A DNA stretch of 64,000 nt, from positions 7,236,854 to 7,300,853 of the forward strand of contig NC_083897.1 in assembly GCF_032452875.1 (NCBI RefSeq), in the 5' to 3' direction. Position numbers and translations under genes: made by a program. A model generated the notes under the pieces. It saw nothing but the letters and a program-made list of their open reading frames with translations. It was not told where the DNA came from and searched no databases. This DNA comes from Bos javanicus. Its lineage: Eukaryota; Chordata; Mammalia; Artiodactyla; Bovidae. Shown one piece after another: positions 23,085 to 34,055 of the stretch (position 1 is the first letter of the stretch; the number at the start of each line of letters is the position of its first letter).

Positions 23085-23430
23085 GGGCTTCTCTGGTGGC
23101 TCAGTGGTAAAGAATCCTCCTGCCAATGCAGGAGATATGGGTTTTATCCCTGATCCAGGAAGATCCCACATGCTGCAGAACAACTAAGCCTCTGCACAAC
23201 AACTATTGAGCCTGTGCTCTAGAGCCTGTGAGCCACAACTACTGAGCCCATGTGCTGCAACTACTGAAGCCTGAGTGCCCTAGAGCCCACGCTCTGCAGC
23301 AAGAGAGGCCCCCACAATGAGAAGCTCCCGTACCACAACTAGAGAGGAGAACGCACTTGCCTCAACTAGAGAAAAGCCTACGCAGCAATGAAGACCTAGC
23401 ACAGCCAAATAAGTAAAGAAATACAATTAC
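23085..23430 (+). mobile_element. CHR-2-type SINE, full length
   Basis: A 346-bp element: tRNA-like head, then the diagnostic 'caactactgagcccatgtgc' series, then 'aactagagaaaagcctacg' and an A-rich tail. A 15-bp flanking repeat with two mismatches (agagatgag.. at 23070-23084 and 23431-23445) marks the insertion site. Confidence 0.85.
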
Positions 23431-23639
23431 AGAGATGAGTAAGGAGAGTAAATTACAACTGAAAACCAAGAAATAAAAGAATGAGTAATAAGATGAGGGA
23501 ATCCGGTCAACAAATATTTACTGTTGGCTCATGGAAGGACTGGCAGTGGAAGGGAAAGTACAAAGGAGTTTGGGGATGAGCTCTGCTCTCAAGGAACTTC
23601 CATCTAGATCCAGACTAAAGATAAGTCTACATGAACCAT

Positions 23640-23805
23640 GTAGATCAGTTAACTGCAAAAACTAATTTGGGCTCTTATAGAAATTCAGATTCTTGGGTCC
23701 AATTTGCAGAATCAACCTCTACTGGTATTGATCAGAAATCTGTATTTTTAACAACCTCTTCCAATAATTCTGATCACTGGCACATTTTCAGAACCACTGA
23801 AGGAG
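23640..23805 (+). repeat. MER5A-like hAT transposon fragment
   Basis: Shows 'aaattcagattcttgggtcc', 'agaatcaacctctactgg', 'ccaataattctgatc' and terminal 'cagaaccactgaag', the typical MER5A order. Confidence 0.75.
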
Positions 23806-24384
23806 AGGCAACACAGAAAGGTACATAAAGAAGTGCTAGATAATTTTTTGATGGGGTAGAAGAGGGAGAATCAAAATGCTTTAAGAAATTGGGGAATAAA
23901 AGGATCTACAAGGCAGGAGTGATCAGGAAAGGCTTCCCAGAGAAGGTGAGACCAGAGCAGCACCATGAAAGATGGGTAAGATTTGAACTGGCAAAGAGGA
24001 AAAGGGATGATATTTCAAGATGAATGATATAACAAAGATTGGATGTGAAAAGAACCAATTCAAAGTACAGGAACAGACCACTGGTTGCAGGGAAGCCACT
24101 GTTGAGAAATAAGAGTGAGGGAAGATTGGACCTAACCGAGGAGATTAGGATACTATAACTAGTACACCAAGGATGCTTACAGCAAAAATGGTTTCTCTGG
24201 GCATCATAATTGTGACTGTCTTTGCAACCAGACATTCCTTTGATTGCAGGAAAGACAATGAGATATGAGATAGGCAAGGAACCTGGGAGTAAATGGTAAA
24301 TGCAGTGTCTTCTTTGGAGGCACAAGTTGTCCCAGACGCCACTCTAACTCTTCAAAACCATCAGGTGATGGTTCTGAACCAAAT
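23806..24384. other. probable ancient repeat, family uncertain
   Basis: 'gatcaggaaaggcttcccag' and the flanking text at 23480-23625 ('ctctgctctcaaggaac') resemble an old eutherian repeat also seen near 49.2, 56.4 and 57.7-58.6 kb. A 139-codon minus-strand frame at 23906-24325 looks like chance. Confidence 0.35.
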
Positions 24385-24450
24385 GTTTAAAACTTGTCAG
24401 TGGTTTCCCATTTTCCTTAGGGTAAAGTTCAAACTTTTGAATGTAGTTTT

Positions 24451-24483
24451 TTTAATATAAATTTATTTATTTTAATTGGAGGC
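24451..24483 (-). mobile_element. 33-bp L1-BT 3' tip insertion
   Basis: Only the last bases of the L1-BT 3' UTR plus an A-rich tail are present, in reverse (tttattttaattggaggc). A 7-bp repeat 'tagtttt' flanks it (24444-24450 and 24484-24490). One of the shortest L1 insertions one could recognise. Confidence 0.75.
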
Positions 24484-24513
24484 TAGTTTTAAAGGTGCTT
24501 TATGATCTCTTCC

Positions 24514-24761
24514 TTTTTTTTTTTTTTAAGTATTTGGTAAAGTTTATTTAATAGTTCATAGAAGAATGACTTTCATATTTGTTTTAGAGACCACATCTGT
24601 TTTATTCTTTTTTTTTTTAAATTAATTTTATTCTATTCTCAAACTTTACATAATTGTATTAGTTCTGCCAAACATCAAAATGAATCCACCATGGGTATAC
24701 ATGTGTTCCCCATCCTGAACCCCCTCCCTCCTCCCTCCCCACACCATCCCTTCCTTTTCTT
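24514..24761 (-). mobile_element. L1-BT 3' end with 3' transduction
   Basis: On the minus strand: L1 3' UTR (24761-24619), an internal A-run (24618-24608), about 80 bp of non-L1 sequence (24607-24528), then a second A-run (24527-24514). An AATAAA signal (24548-24543) lies about 15 bp before the final A-run. A 9-bp repeat 'atctcttcc' flanks the whole (24505-24513 and 24762-24770). This is the layout of an L1 transcript that read past its own signal and carried downstream source DNA. Confidence 0.8.
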
Positions 24762-25195
24762 ATCTCTTCCATCATGTATGTCACCACTCCTCTCATTGCA
24801 CTCTGTGCCCGTTATATTAAACTGCTTTCTGTCTTTCTCCCCCAGCTACCCTTCATCTCCCTATCTCTTCTCTAGCCTACCATCTTCTTGGCAAATTATT
24901 ACTTGCTTTCAAATTTCCTATTAAAATTGATCTCCTCCAGAAAGCCTTCCCTGAAACTTAGATCCTGTATTCTGTGTCCCTCTTATTTCCCAGAGCACTT
25001 TGTATTTCCCCCATTACAGTAGTCACCATAATCTATTATAAATGCCATCTATTTGTATGTTTCTTTTGCTACACAGGGTCCTGACATCAATTAGGTCACA
25101 ATATTTCCTGTTCACTGTTGGCAGCTGTAGTACCTAGAAGAGTGGCAGGGATATTTTAGGTGCCCAGTAAACATCTCTTGAATGAATTAGTGGAT

Positions 25196-26120
25196 TTTAA
25201 AATTAATTTATCAAATTAATTAATAGGTAAAAACAAATATTACTGAGACAAGGCAATTCACCTCCTACACAGCCCTTGGACTAGACCAAACAGACAAAAT
25301 CAAACTTCCAGGCATTTTACAATTAGTAAAAGAAACCCATGCAAACATTCTGTGCATTGGCCCTTTTTCCAAAGCCTCAAGAGTGATTCAGAACTTTCAT
25401 TTCCCCTGTTACAGTATCAGTGGTCAATGAAGAGATGGCTCAAACGAGAAAAAAATCTTCCATGAACATGTAGGCAATAAATGAAACCCAGTTCATGATT
25501 ACCTGCTCTCCACCACATAACCCAACACACAACCTTGCTTCCTCAAATATTCCTGATCGGTCAAGAGCTGTTGTCACCTACAGAAAAGACTCCAGCACCC
25601 ATCCTTCTAATATAAGAGAAGCTAACACTCCTGCAAAACCCCATTATTTTATGCTCAGATGTTACAACACTCATCTGGTTCTGGTCATAAGGTTTCAATC
25701 TTTGGCTGATTTGAGCTCAGTTGCCTCTCATTTGGTAAACAGTATGACTGAGAAAAACCAGAAGTAATACTCCTTAGCAGTTTTAGTCTCCTGTTAAAGA
25801 CTCAATGCCCTCTAACATCAAATAAGAAAATACTTGATATCACAGAGGTGCCCTGATTAAAGTTAAGGCCATACACAAATATTTCAATTCATTCCAGAGA
25901 TCAATTTAAAAGTGAGTGGTCATTTGCTTCCACAAAAAAAGGTAAAAAAAAAAAAAAAAGAGAGAGAGAGAGAGAGAGACCTAAAAAAACTATTTTCATT
26001 GTTTTTTTGAACAGATTTACAGTGGGATACTCAGCTAGTGAGTGTCCCTAGGGCTTGGTAAACAGCGTTATATTTATATTTGTCCTACCTAAATGTAAGT
26101 TCTTGGTAATAATACTGTTT
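25196..26120. other. unassigned sequence with A/AG-rich tract
   Basis: No gene recognised. 25936-25980 is a low-complexity (A)n(AG)n tract. Confidence 0.4.
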
Positions 26121-26330
26121 GGGATGGTGGAAGGAGTATAGACTTTGAAGATGAGGTATTTCAGTCACTGCTCTTCCACTTTTGTGTGTGCAAGCCTGAG
26201 GTTCAAAAAGGTTAAATAAGATGGATCAGTGTCCTCATATATAAAGTGAGGATAATAGCAATGCCTACTTCATAGGGCTGCTGGGAGGATTCTATGAGAT
26301 GAGGGGGAGATATTTTGTAAATGTGAGCCT
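26121..26330 (+). repeat. MIR SINE
   Basis: 'tcactgctcttccactttt', then 'gtcctcatatataaagtgagg' and 'tcatagggctgctgggagg' match MIR in order. Confidence 0.8.
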
Positions 26331-26412
26331 ATCTATGAGTTACACATTTTGTGACTGGCACCTTATAATAATTTTTATTTTATTCATTTGTTATTGCTTA
26401 ATGATTTTGTCA

Positions 26413-26555
26413 TCAGCCTGGTGGTATAGAGTACGTGGGCTTTGGCATCAGATAGCCCTGGAGTCAGATCCCATGTCTGCTACTAAATGTTTTACATTAG
26501 GCAAGTTATTCAACATCACTGAGTTTTCACTTTATGTACAACATGGATTTAGTTT
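26413..26555 (+). repeat. MIR SINE
   Basis: 'ggctttggcatcagatag', 'cccatgtctgctacta' and 'ggcaagttattcaacatc' follow the MIR consensus. Confidence 0.75.
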
Positions 26556-26571
26556 AAAAAAAATACCTACA

Positions 26572-27066
26572 TTCTGAAGTTTGGGGGAAGAGTGAAAAAA
26601 CATACAAAGTATCTACTGATCACAATGTGTGATACACTGAAAATCTTCAATAAACGGTGTGCCTGCTTAGTCACTCAGACATGTCCGACTCTTGTGACCC
26701 TATGGACCTCAGCCAGCCAGGCTCCTCTGTCCATGGGGATTCTCCAGGCAAGAATACTGAAGTGGGTTGCCATGCCTCCTCCAGGGGATCTTCCCCACCC
26801 AGGGATCGAACCCGAATCTCCTGTGTCACCTGCATTGCAGGTGGATTCTTTACCTGCTGAACCATCTGGGAAGCCCACAATAAATGGTAGCCATTATTAT
26901 ATTTCTACATTATTATTTTTCTGTAATGAGATACACTATGCAATAAACAATAATGGTAGTTAGAAAAATTATAATGGCTACCGTTTATTGAAGTTTTTCA
27001 ATGTATCAGGTACTGTGATCAATAGATACTTGACATGTTTTTTCACTCTTCCCTGAAACTTCCGGA
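26572..27066. repeat. imperfect inverted duplication, one arm split by a SINE
   Basis: 26572-26658 is the reverse complement of 26980-27066 at about 84% identity by hand alignment, including an 11-bp perfect block 'tgaaaaaacat'. After the intervening Bov-tA the pairing resumes exactly (26889-26897 'agccattat' with 26971-26979). The right arm resembles MIR, but the arms share many bases absent from MIR. Confidence 0.8.
26659..26877 (-). mobile_element. Bov-tA SINE inserted in inverted-repeat arm
   Basis: Reverse-orientation Bov-tA ending in 'gaaccatctgggaagccc'. Flanking repeat 'caataaaYggt' (26648-26658 and 26878-26888, one mismatch) marks the target duplication. Confidence 0.9.
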
Positions 27067-27539
27067 GGTAGCTTTTTTATTTATTCCTTTATTTATTTTA
27101 TTAAATCTATGTTGTGCTGAATTCCAAACACAGAGACCTCAGTGAGCAAAAAGGGAAAAAAAAAAAAAAAAACTTTAGGGCTATTTCAACAGCTGGTTTG
27201 GGCCATCTGATTTTTATAAAAAGTCAATTTAGTAAAACCAGTATGAAAGAGAGCAAAACAAAGCTGTCCATTCAACTCAATGATATTTGAGCAGCACACA
27301 CCAAAAAATAGTTGAAGAAATTATTACTATTTGGCTGATTGTGTTATCACAGTGTACACCTGGCCTAATGTTGACTCGCTCATTAACCTGAACTAATTAT
27401 TTGATGCTATTCTATCTATAGCAAACAATTTGCATCATTTTAGGGCCGCGTGTTCTGATGAACAGAGAAGTTAGCAGGATATAGAGGAGAAAAACAACAT
27501 AACCTCTGAATTCTCTTCAAATTGAGATTCTGTGAATCT

Positions 27540-27650
27540 CTAGAATCTCAGTTTGTGACCATGACCAAGCCACTTCATCTCTCTGGGTCTAGGATTCTCC
27601 ATCTTTAAAATGAGGGAGTTGGCACTAAGATTCTGTGATTGTATTTTAAA
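27540..27650 (+). repeat. MIR SINE fragment
   Basis: 'gaccaagccacttcatct' and 'ccatctttaaaatgaggg' are MIR 3' blocks. The flanks 27067-27539 (with an A17 run near 27157-27173) and 27651-28460 hold nothing I can assign. Confidence 0.7.
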
Positions 27651-28525
27651 ATTATAGTCATTCTGCAATACCCACAAGGGCAGAAAAGCTGAGACTCTTG
27701 CAACTACTGCTTTTAGCAAAAGCAACTCCAAATAAAGTCATGAAAAAAGTTCTCTCCTTTACCTTTTTCATTGCTCTCCCTGTCTTCAGGACCCTAGTGA
27801 TTTGTTATAACATCAGTGTAGAGCAATTACTAATAGGTTCACCAAAATTCAAAAAGGAATTAAAAACAAATCAGAAGCCTCAATAAATGACTTTTGTTCC
27901 AGAAAAAGAATTTAATTTAATAAAAATAAACTCTGTTTTCAAGGAGCCTATGCTGATACTGCAGATGAGAGAAGTTACCTGCAGAAACACTCTCGAATAC
28001 CATACAATTCAACTTCTAATAATCCAGGCAGGAGAGAATCGGAGGCATGTTTCATAAGAATGGCTTGGTGGAGAAAAAAATATCTGTTGAAATTTCTACA
28101 TTAAATATGAACTAAACACTTTGCAGGAGACAAGATGGGTACTAGATTTTTTTCAGTGCTTTTAGTGATACCCAGTGAAATATTTATTAACCAAGACTCT
28201 ACAAATACAAATTTCATATTTCCAGAATATTTCTTGCTACACTCTGCTCTAAAGAAAATACAGCCAGTTTTAGACTCTCTAATTAACCCTCAGAGGGTGA
28301 CAACAATTGATGATGGTGAATGTCTGGGCTCCAGAGCATTTACATGCCTTTCTAGGTTTCTTTAGCCAGAAAAGATAATGCACAAATGATACTGCTATAG
28401 ATAAGATTTATACCATTTACATAATATGTATATAATGTTTCTATTATAATATTTTCTAGATAATGTTTACTGAGCACTTTCTCTATGCCAGGCCCTGAGC
28501 TACGTGGGTTTTTTCATTTGTTTGT

Positions 28526-28910
28526 TTTTAATTTTTATTGGCATATAGTTGCTTTATTATTTGTTAGTTTCTGCTGTACAGCAAGGTGAATCGACTATAT
28601 GTATACATATATCCCTCCTTTTTGGACTTCCTTCTCATTTAGGTCACCACAGAGCACTGAGTAGAGTTCCCTGTGCTGTAACAGTAGGTCCTCATGAGTT
28701 ATCTATTTTATACATAGTAGTGTGTATATGTCAATCCCAAGAGTGAAGTCAGAGAAAAACAGGTATCACATATTAATGCATACATGTGGAATCGAGAAAA
28801 ACGGTACAGATTAACCTATTTGCAAAGCAAAGATGGAAGCACAGATGTAGACAACAAACATATAGACATCAGCAGGGGAAAGTGGGGGTGGTTTGAATTG
28901 GGAGATTGTA
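28526..28910 (-). mobile_element. old L1 3' end with 5' inversion (twin priming)
   Basis: 28526-28740 is an old L1 3' UTR in reverse, ending at the text whose complement reads 'tgggattgacatatac'. 28741-28910 is the immediately upstream L1 segment but in the opposite (plus) orientation, from 'gagtgaagtcagagaaaaac' to 'gaattgggagattg'. The pieces abut in element coordinates with almost nothing lost. A short MIR piece at 28462-28508 lies beside it. Confidence 0.8.
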
Positions 28911-31246
28911 CTAAGGGTTTATTAAACATGATCTTATATAGAAGACTGGTAATTAGGGGCACTCATCAGAAACCAGCAAGAGAAACCCACAGGGGTTAGC
29001 CAGGAGAAACTGGGGTGGAGCCTTGAGGTGTAAGTGCTATGGCATAAAATATTACAGAATCTTAAAGATGGCTATGACTACTCCTACAGCCTTAGACCTC
29101 TCCTGGCTGTTACTCAGACGGATTCCAGAGAATGCTACTATGACGCTTTAGGCTTAGCTCCTACAACTAACCCCACAGAGCCCCTGGACCCTCAGTCAGC
29201 CATGCAGACTTAAAAGTTTATACTTCCTGGACCTGCCCTGAGGCCTGGTTTGCCAGTATCTAACACCAGCCTGTCTTGCATTGAGCCCAAGAGGAAACTG
29301 TGAGGCTAAACGGGAGACTATTACAACAGTCCAGGTCAAAGAGGTTTAAGATAGGGCAGTGGCAGTGGAGTGGAATAGAAAAGAGTATATCTGAGCTATA
29401 ATTTTGAGGATAGTAAAATTGGCATGTCTTTGGGGTTTTGTGTTCACAGTGAATGCCTAATTGTTCCATCTGATTTGGCTGCTTTCTTTGTCAAACTGAT
29501 GTATTTGTTTCAACACACCAACCAAAATAAATCCTGGTTTAGAGACTGGATTTCTTGCTTTTAAATCCTTTTGGTGATACGTGGATACAGCCTAAGACAC
29601 CACAATTCTAAAAAAAAAGCGATGAAGAAGAGAGCATAAATATGAGCGATAATTCCATTCAAAAGTGCAGAAAGGCTATAGTGTGCCTTTACCTAAAATC
29701 TTGTTCCATAAAATATTAATAATCTCTAATGGAAATATTAACTATGATGCACACTGAGTGCCACTCAAATGGCAACTTGCCAAGAAGGGAAAGTTTTTAA
29801 TACCGATACATTAAGCTCTCTGTAAAAAATTGTTTACTGCTAAAATTTGTGCACAAAAAATTAGAAATAGAACCAATGAAGCATATACCTCAGCATATCT
29901 TTTTAATGAGTCTCTTGCATGCATTAATTTAACTCCCATTGTTATACTTCCATCCTCGCTGGAATGGGTTTTACTGTGCCTTATTTGAGCTCCCAAAGCC
30001 AGACATTTAAAAGTAATCTGGATAACCAGAAGACGGCCTGGCCCATGCAGCCTACCAGTTATTTTGACACCTAAACTGTCTGTCCAAGGCAAGTGATATC
30101 CAGAAGATAAGTAGATGAGCCAAGCAATCTTTGAGGTATTTGAACATGGTGGTATCGAGAAGATTCAAATGCTTCTTTATTTTCCATCACCACTGTTCTC
30201 AGATGTTTGCCCTTTGGGTCTGGCTTGATTCAATGTGCCTGTGGCCTGTTTGGAAATACTTACAGGTACTTGACACATCTCCAGGAGATTTCTGGCCAAT
30301 GAATCAACAACAAATTCAAGATTTTTTCAGAGATAAATATCGTATACCTTGATAATTATGCATCAGACATTTATCAGGCAGTTATTAATTTAGAAGGCAA
30401 CCCTTCTGTACCCCTTGACAGAACTCTTACCTGTTAGTTTAGTCAGGCAACTGTTTTGACACAATTTCTAACAAATTTCAGTTGTTTTGATGCCCATCCT
30501 GGAAAGAAGACCCCCTAGGTACAGGCTGCCACAATTATCATAACCAGTTGACATGGTTAGCCCTAAGGTCTGGCTTTCAGGGAGATTTCATTTCCAGATT
30601 TCATTAAACTAGCCGAAAGACACATCTTTTTCTGTTCTAATGTCCGCCTACAAACCCGTAGTTATAGTAACCAGGAGCAAATGCTCAGCCTCAAAGGATT
30701 ATCAGATTTGAAGTAGCGGACTAGATTTGGCAGCTTCTCTGCTGTCAAAGATGCTTAGGGACTTACACGCAAAATAGTCCGCTACTCTTTCTCTTCCTTA
30801 CTTCGAAATGACAGTTGAAATGCCCACTTTCTGGGGAAAGCCAGTCTGTCTTCCATGGACCCCCAAAAGCAGGCAGCAAAGAGACAGAAGTAAAATGTCA
30901 GGTAAGAAGATGTACAGGGTTGATGGTTTCTATAGAAAAGAATATAAAGGGAAGACTCCTTGTAGAAGCCAGGCCTAGAGCTAAACTGTGGGGGATGAGT
31001 AGGATCTGACTTGGCAGAGAGGAACACATAGTGAAGTCAAGGTGTGAGCAGAGACCTGGAAGAGAGTAAGAGTATCACATGACTAAGAGCCAGACCAGGT
31101 GAAGCAGATGATCCATATGGCTTTGAGCAACAAAAGGTGGTAGTAAAGATTTCTCCAGAAGGCCAAGATTCCAATTCCAGAACTTTACACAAGGATCTGA
31201 CTTTCCATTTCCATTTGATTCAGTCCCGGGGATGTGAAATTTGATT
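28911..31246. other. unassigned sequence, 2.3 kb
   Basis: I recognise no gene or repeat. Around 29305-29385 ('acaacagtccaggtcaaag') may be old repeat text. The 93-codon minus-strand frame at 29811-30092 has no family I know and no splice or start context that convinces me. This is one of the longest stretches free of young repeats. Confidence 0.35.
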
Positions 31247-31450
31247 GAGGCAGTACGGTAGGCTAAGTAATGGCCCCCAAAGCTTTCCAAGTCCTAATAC
31301 CCAGTATGTAAGTGTGAGGATGTTATTCATATGTTAAAAGACACCTGAAATGAGGAAATTACTCTGAATGAGAGACTAGAGATCTCTTCAAGAAAATTCG
31401 AGATACCAAGGGAATATTTCATGCAAAGATGGGCTCAATAAAGGACAGAA

Positions 31451-32401
31451 ATGGTATGGACCTATCAGAAGCAGAAGATATTAAGAAGAGGTGGCAAGAA
31501 TACACAGAAGAACTGTACAAAAAAAGATCTTCATGACCAAGATAATCACGATGGTGTGATCACTCACACTCACCTACAGCCAGACATCCTGGAATGTGAA
31601 GTCAGGTGGGCCTTAGGAAGCATCTCTAGGAACAAAGCTAGTGGAGGTGATGGAATTCCAGTTGAGCTATTTCAAATCCTCAAAGATGATGCTGTGAAAG
31701 TGCTGCCCTTAATATGCCACCAAATTTGGAAAACTCAGCAGTGGCAACAGGAGTGGAAAAGGTCAGTTTTCATTCCAATCCCAAAGAAAGGCAATGCCAA
31801 AGAATGCTCAAACTACCACACAATTGCACCCATCTCACATGCTAGTAAAGTAATGCTCAAAATTCTGCTAGCCAGGCTTCAGCAATACGTGAACCATGAA
31901 CTTCCAGATGTTCAAGCTGGTTTTAGAAAAGGCAGAGGAACCAGAGATCAAATTACCAACATCCATTGGATGATAGAAAAAGCAAGAGAGTTCCAGAAAA
32001 ACATCTATTTCTGCTTTATTGACTATGCCAAAGCCTTTGACTGTGTGGATCACAATAAACTCTGGGAAATTCTGAAGGAGATGGGAATACCAGACCACCT
32101 GACCTGCCCCATGAGAAACCTGTACACAGGTCAGGAAGCAACAGTTAGAACTGGACATGGAACAACAGACTGGTTCCAAATAGGAAAAGGAATACGTCAA
32201 GGCTGTATATTGTCACCCTGCTTATTTAACTTCTATGCAGAGTACGCCATGAGAAACGCCAGGCTGGATGAAGCACAAGCTGGAATCAAGATTGCCAGGA
32301 GAAATATCAATAATCTCAGATATTCAGATGACACCATCCTTATGCCAGAAAGTGAAGAAGAACTTAAAGAGCCTCTTGATGAAAGTGAAAGAGGAGAGTG
32401 A
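31451..32401 (+). CDS. BovB linker and RT core, open frame
   Basis: 316 codons with linker, motif A (FIDYAKAFD), motif B (GIRQGCILSP) and a catalytic box that reads YSDD (from residue 291) instead of YADD. An extra base in the run after 'gaagaagaactta' near 32368 shifts the frame, and translation continues in the overlapping frame 32268-33038. The copy is inactive. Confidence 0.8.
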   Translation: MVWTYQKQKILRRGGKNTQKNCTKKDLHDQDNHDGVITHTHLQPDILECEVRWALGSISRNKASGGDGIPVELFQILKDDAVKVLPLICHQIWKTQQWQQEWKRSVFIPIPKKGNAKECSNYHTIAPISHASKVMLKILLARLQQYVNHELPDVQAGFRKGRGTRDQITNIHWMIEKAREFQKNIYFCFIDYAKAFDCVDHNKLWEILKEMGIPDHLTCPMRNLYTGQEATVRTGHGTTDWFQIGKGIRQGCILSPCLFNFYAEYAMRNARLDEAQAGIKIARRNINNLRYSDDTILMPESEEELKEPLDESERGE

Positions 32402-33038
32402 AAAAGTTGGCTTAAAACTCAACATTCAGAAAACGAAGATCATGGCATCTGGTCCCATCACTTCATGGCAAATAGATGAGGAAACAGTGGAAACAGTATC
32501 AAACTTTATTTTGGGGGGCTCCAAAATCACTGCCGATGGTGATTGCAGCCATGAAATTAAAAGACGCTTACTCTTTAGAAGGAAAGTTATGGCCAACCTG
32601 GACAGCATATTAAAAAGCAGAGACATTACTTTGTCAACAAAGGTCTGTCTAGTCAAGGCTATGGTTTTTCCACTAGTCATGTATGGATGTGAGAGTTGGA
32701 CTATAAAGAAAGCTGAGCACCAAAGAATTGATGCTTTTGAACTGTGGTGTTGGAAAAGACTCTTGAGAGTCCCTTGGACTGCAAGGAGATCCAACCAGTC
32801 TATCCTAAAGGAGATCAGGCCTGGGTGTTCATTGGAGGGACTGATGTTGAAGCTGAAGCTCCAATATTTTGGCCACCTGATGCGAAGAGCTGACTCATTT
32901 GAAAAGACCCTGATGCTGGGAAAGATTGAGGGCAGGAGAAGGGGACGACAGAGGATGAGATGGTTGGATGGCATCACCGACTCAACGAACATGGGTTTGA
33001 GTGGACTCTGGGAGTTGGTGATGAACAGGGAGGCCTAG
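32268..33038 (+). pseudogene. BovB RT thumb and C-terminal domain
   Basis: 256 codons in the second frame; true BovB sequence begins near residue 34 ('LKSLLMKVKEESEKVGLKL') after the frameshift and runs to 'MNREA', where TAG replaces TGG near 33037. The Arg-rich block is one residue shorter than in the copy at 7541. Confidence 0.85.
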
Positions 33039-33749
33039 CGTGCTGCAGTTCATGGGGTCACAGAGTCGGACACGACTGAGTGACTGAACTGAACTGAACT
33101 GATTCTGAATTATCTGGATGGACTCAATGAAATCACAAGCATCCCCATAACTGAAAGATGGAGGTGGGAGACTCAGAGTCATAGTAGATGTGATGATGCC
33201 GGCAGAGGCTGCAGTAATGTGACTGCTGGCTTTGAAGACTAAAGGTGCTCCTGAGCCAAAAACTACAGGCAACCTCTGGAAACTGGCAAAGGCAAGGGAA
33301 CTGGTGCTCCTGTAGAGCCTCTAGAGGGAACACAGCCTTGCTCACACTTGGATTTTAGCCCAATGAGACCCATTTTGAACTTATAACCTCCAGAACTCTA
33401 AGATAATAAATCTGTGCTGTTTAAAGCCATAAAGTTGGTGGTATTTGGTATAGCAACAATAGGAAACTAATGAAAGAGGTCTGATAAATAATATCCAAAA
33501 GGAAATAAATCAGGGCTTATGTGATCTGATATCCATCTCCTAGGCCACACGGGTGGGAAATGACAAGAATAGGCACCAAAGGTGACATCTGAGGACTGAA
33601 CGATCAGTGTATTAGGAGCCAAGACCCCATTACGTGACTGAGAGCTAAAAGTACAAATTTCAGTAGTACTGATAACAATTGGAATATCAAGTAAAGCACC
33701 TGCCAATTGTTCTACAGGTAGTCCATGCCAGCATGTTATTTTAATTATC

Positions 33750-33845
33750 AAAACAAGACTATATAAAATCTGTTTTCATTATCCCTATTTTACCTAACTC
33801 TGTGTTGCAGATGAGAAAACTAAGTTCAAGGGAAGCGGTGGCTAG
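33750..33845 (+). repeat. MIR SINE fragment
   Basis: 'cattatccctattttacc' followed by 'cagatgagaaaactaag' is MIR text. 33476-33749 is unassigned. Confidence 0.7.
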
Positions 33846-33878
33846 GACCAGGGAGAGAGTCAAGGGAGGAAAAGGAAA

Positions 33879-34055
33879 GTGTTAGGCGCTCAGTCATGTC
33901 TGACCCCATGGACTGTAGCCTGCCAGGATCCTCTGTTCATGGGATTTTCCAGGCAAGAAACTCCTCTAGGGGTTCTTCCTGACCTAGGAATAAAACACAG
34001 GTCTCCTGCACTGTGGACAGATTCTTGACTGTGTAAGCCACCAGAAGGGGCCATG
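33879..34055 (-). mobile_element. Bov-tA SINE, diverged
   Basis: Reverse orientation: 'gcgctcagtcatgtctgacc', 'aggatcctctgttcatggg', 'gtctcctgcactgtggac'. About 20 bp of the body are deleted near 33962. Confidence 0.85.

Larger units (their letters stand above)
24385..25195 (+). repeat. L2 LINE 3' end, carrying two L1 insertions
   Basis: L2 3' order is clear: 'tggtttcccattttcc', 'gtgctttatgatctcttcc', 'tgcactctgtgcccg', 'cagaaagccttccctgaa', then 'gtgcccagtaaacatctcttg' and 'aatgaattagtgg' at the end. Two minus-strand L1 tails (24451-24483 and 24514-24761) interrupt it. Confidence 0.75.
31370..33103 (+). mobile_element. BovB (RTE) LINE, 5'-truncated
   Basis: 1.73 kb from the pre-RT linker to the CTGAA-repeat tail (about 33079-33100). 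The flanks share 'a[c/t]tctgaat' (31361-31369 and 33102-33110), a likely TSD. Moderately young: two overlapping frames cover the RT. Confidence 0.93.
31247..33475 (+). repeat. ancient eutherian repeat split by BovB
   Basis: The halves 31247-31369 ('taatggcccccaaagctttcc', 'cctaatacccagtatgta') and 33111-33475 ('gagacccattttgaactt', 'ctccagaactctaagataat', 'aacaataggaaactaatg') are consecutive parts of one old repeat whose name I am not sure of. BovB sits between them. Confidence 0.6.

Noticed and set aside
27060..27173. A-run at 27157-27173 as the tail of a retroelement
   Set aside because: The sequence before it matches no element I know and I found no TSD.
29811..30092. 93-codon minus-strand frame as a host exon
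   Set aside because: No splice-site context, family match or codon signal that I can defend; kept only as a conservation question.
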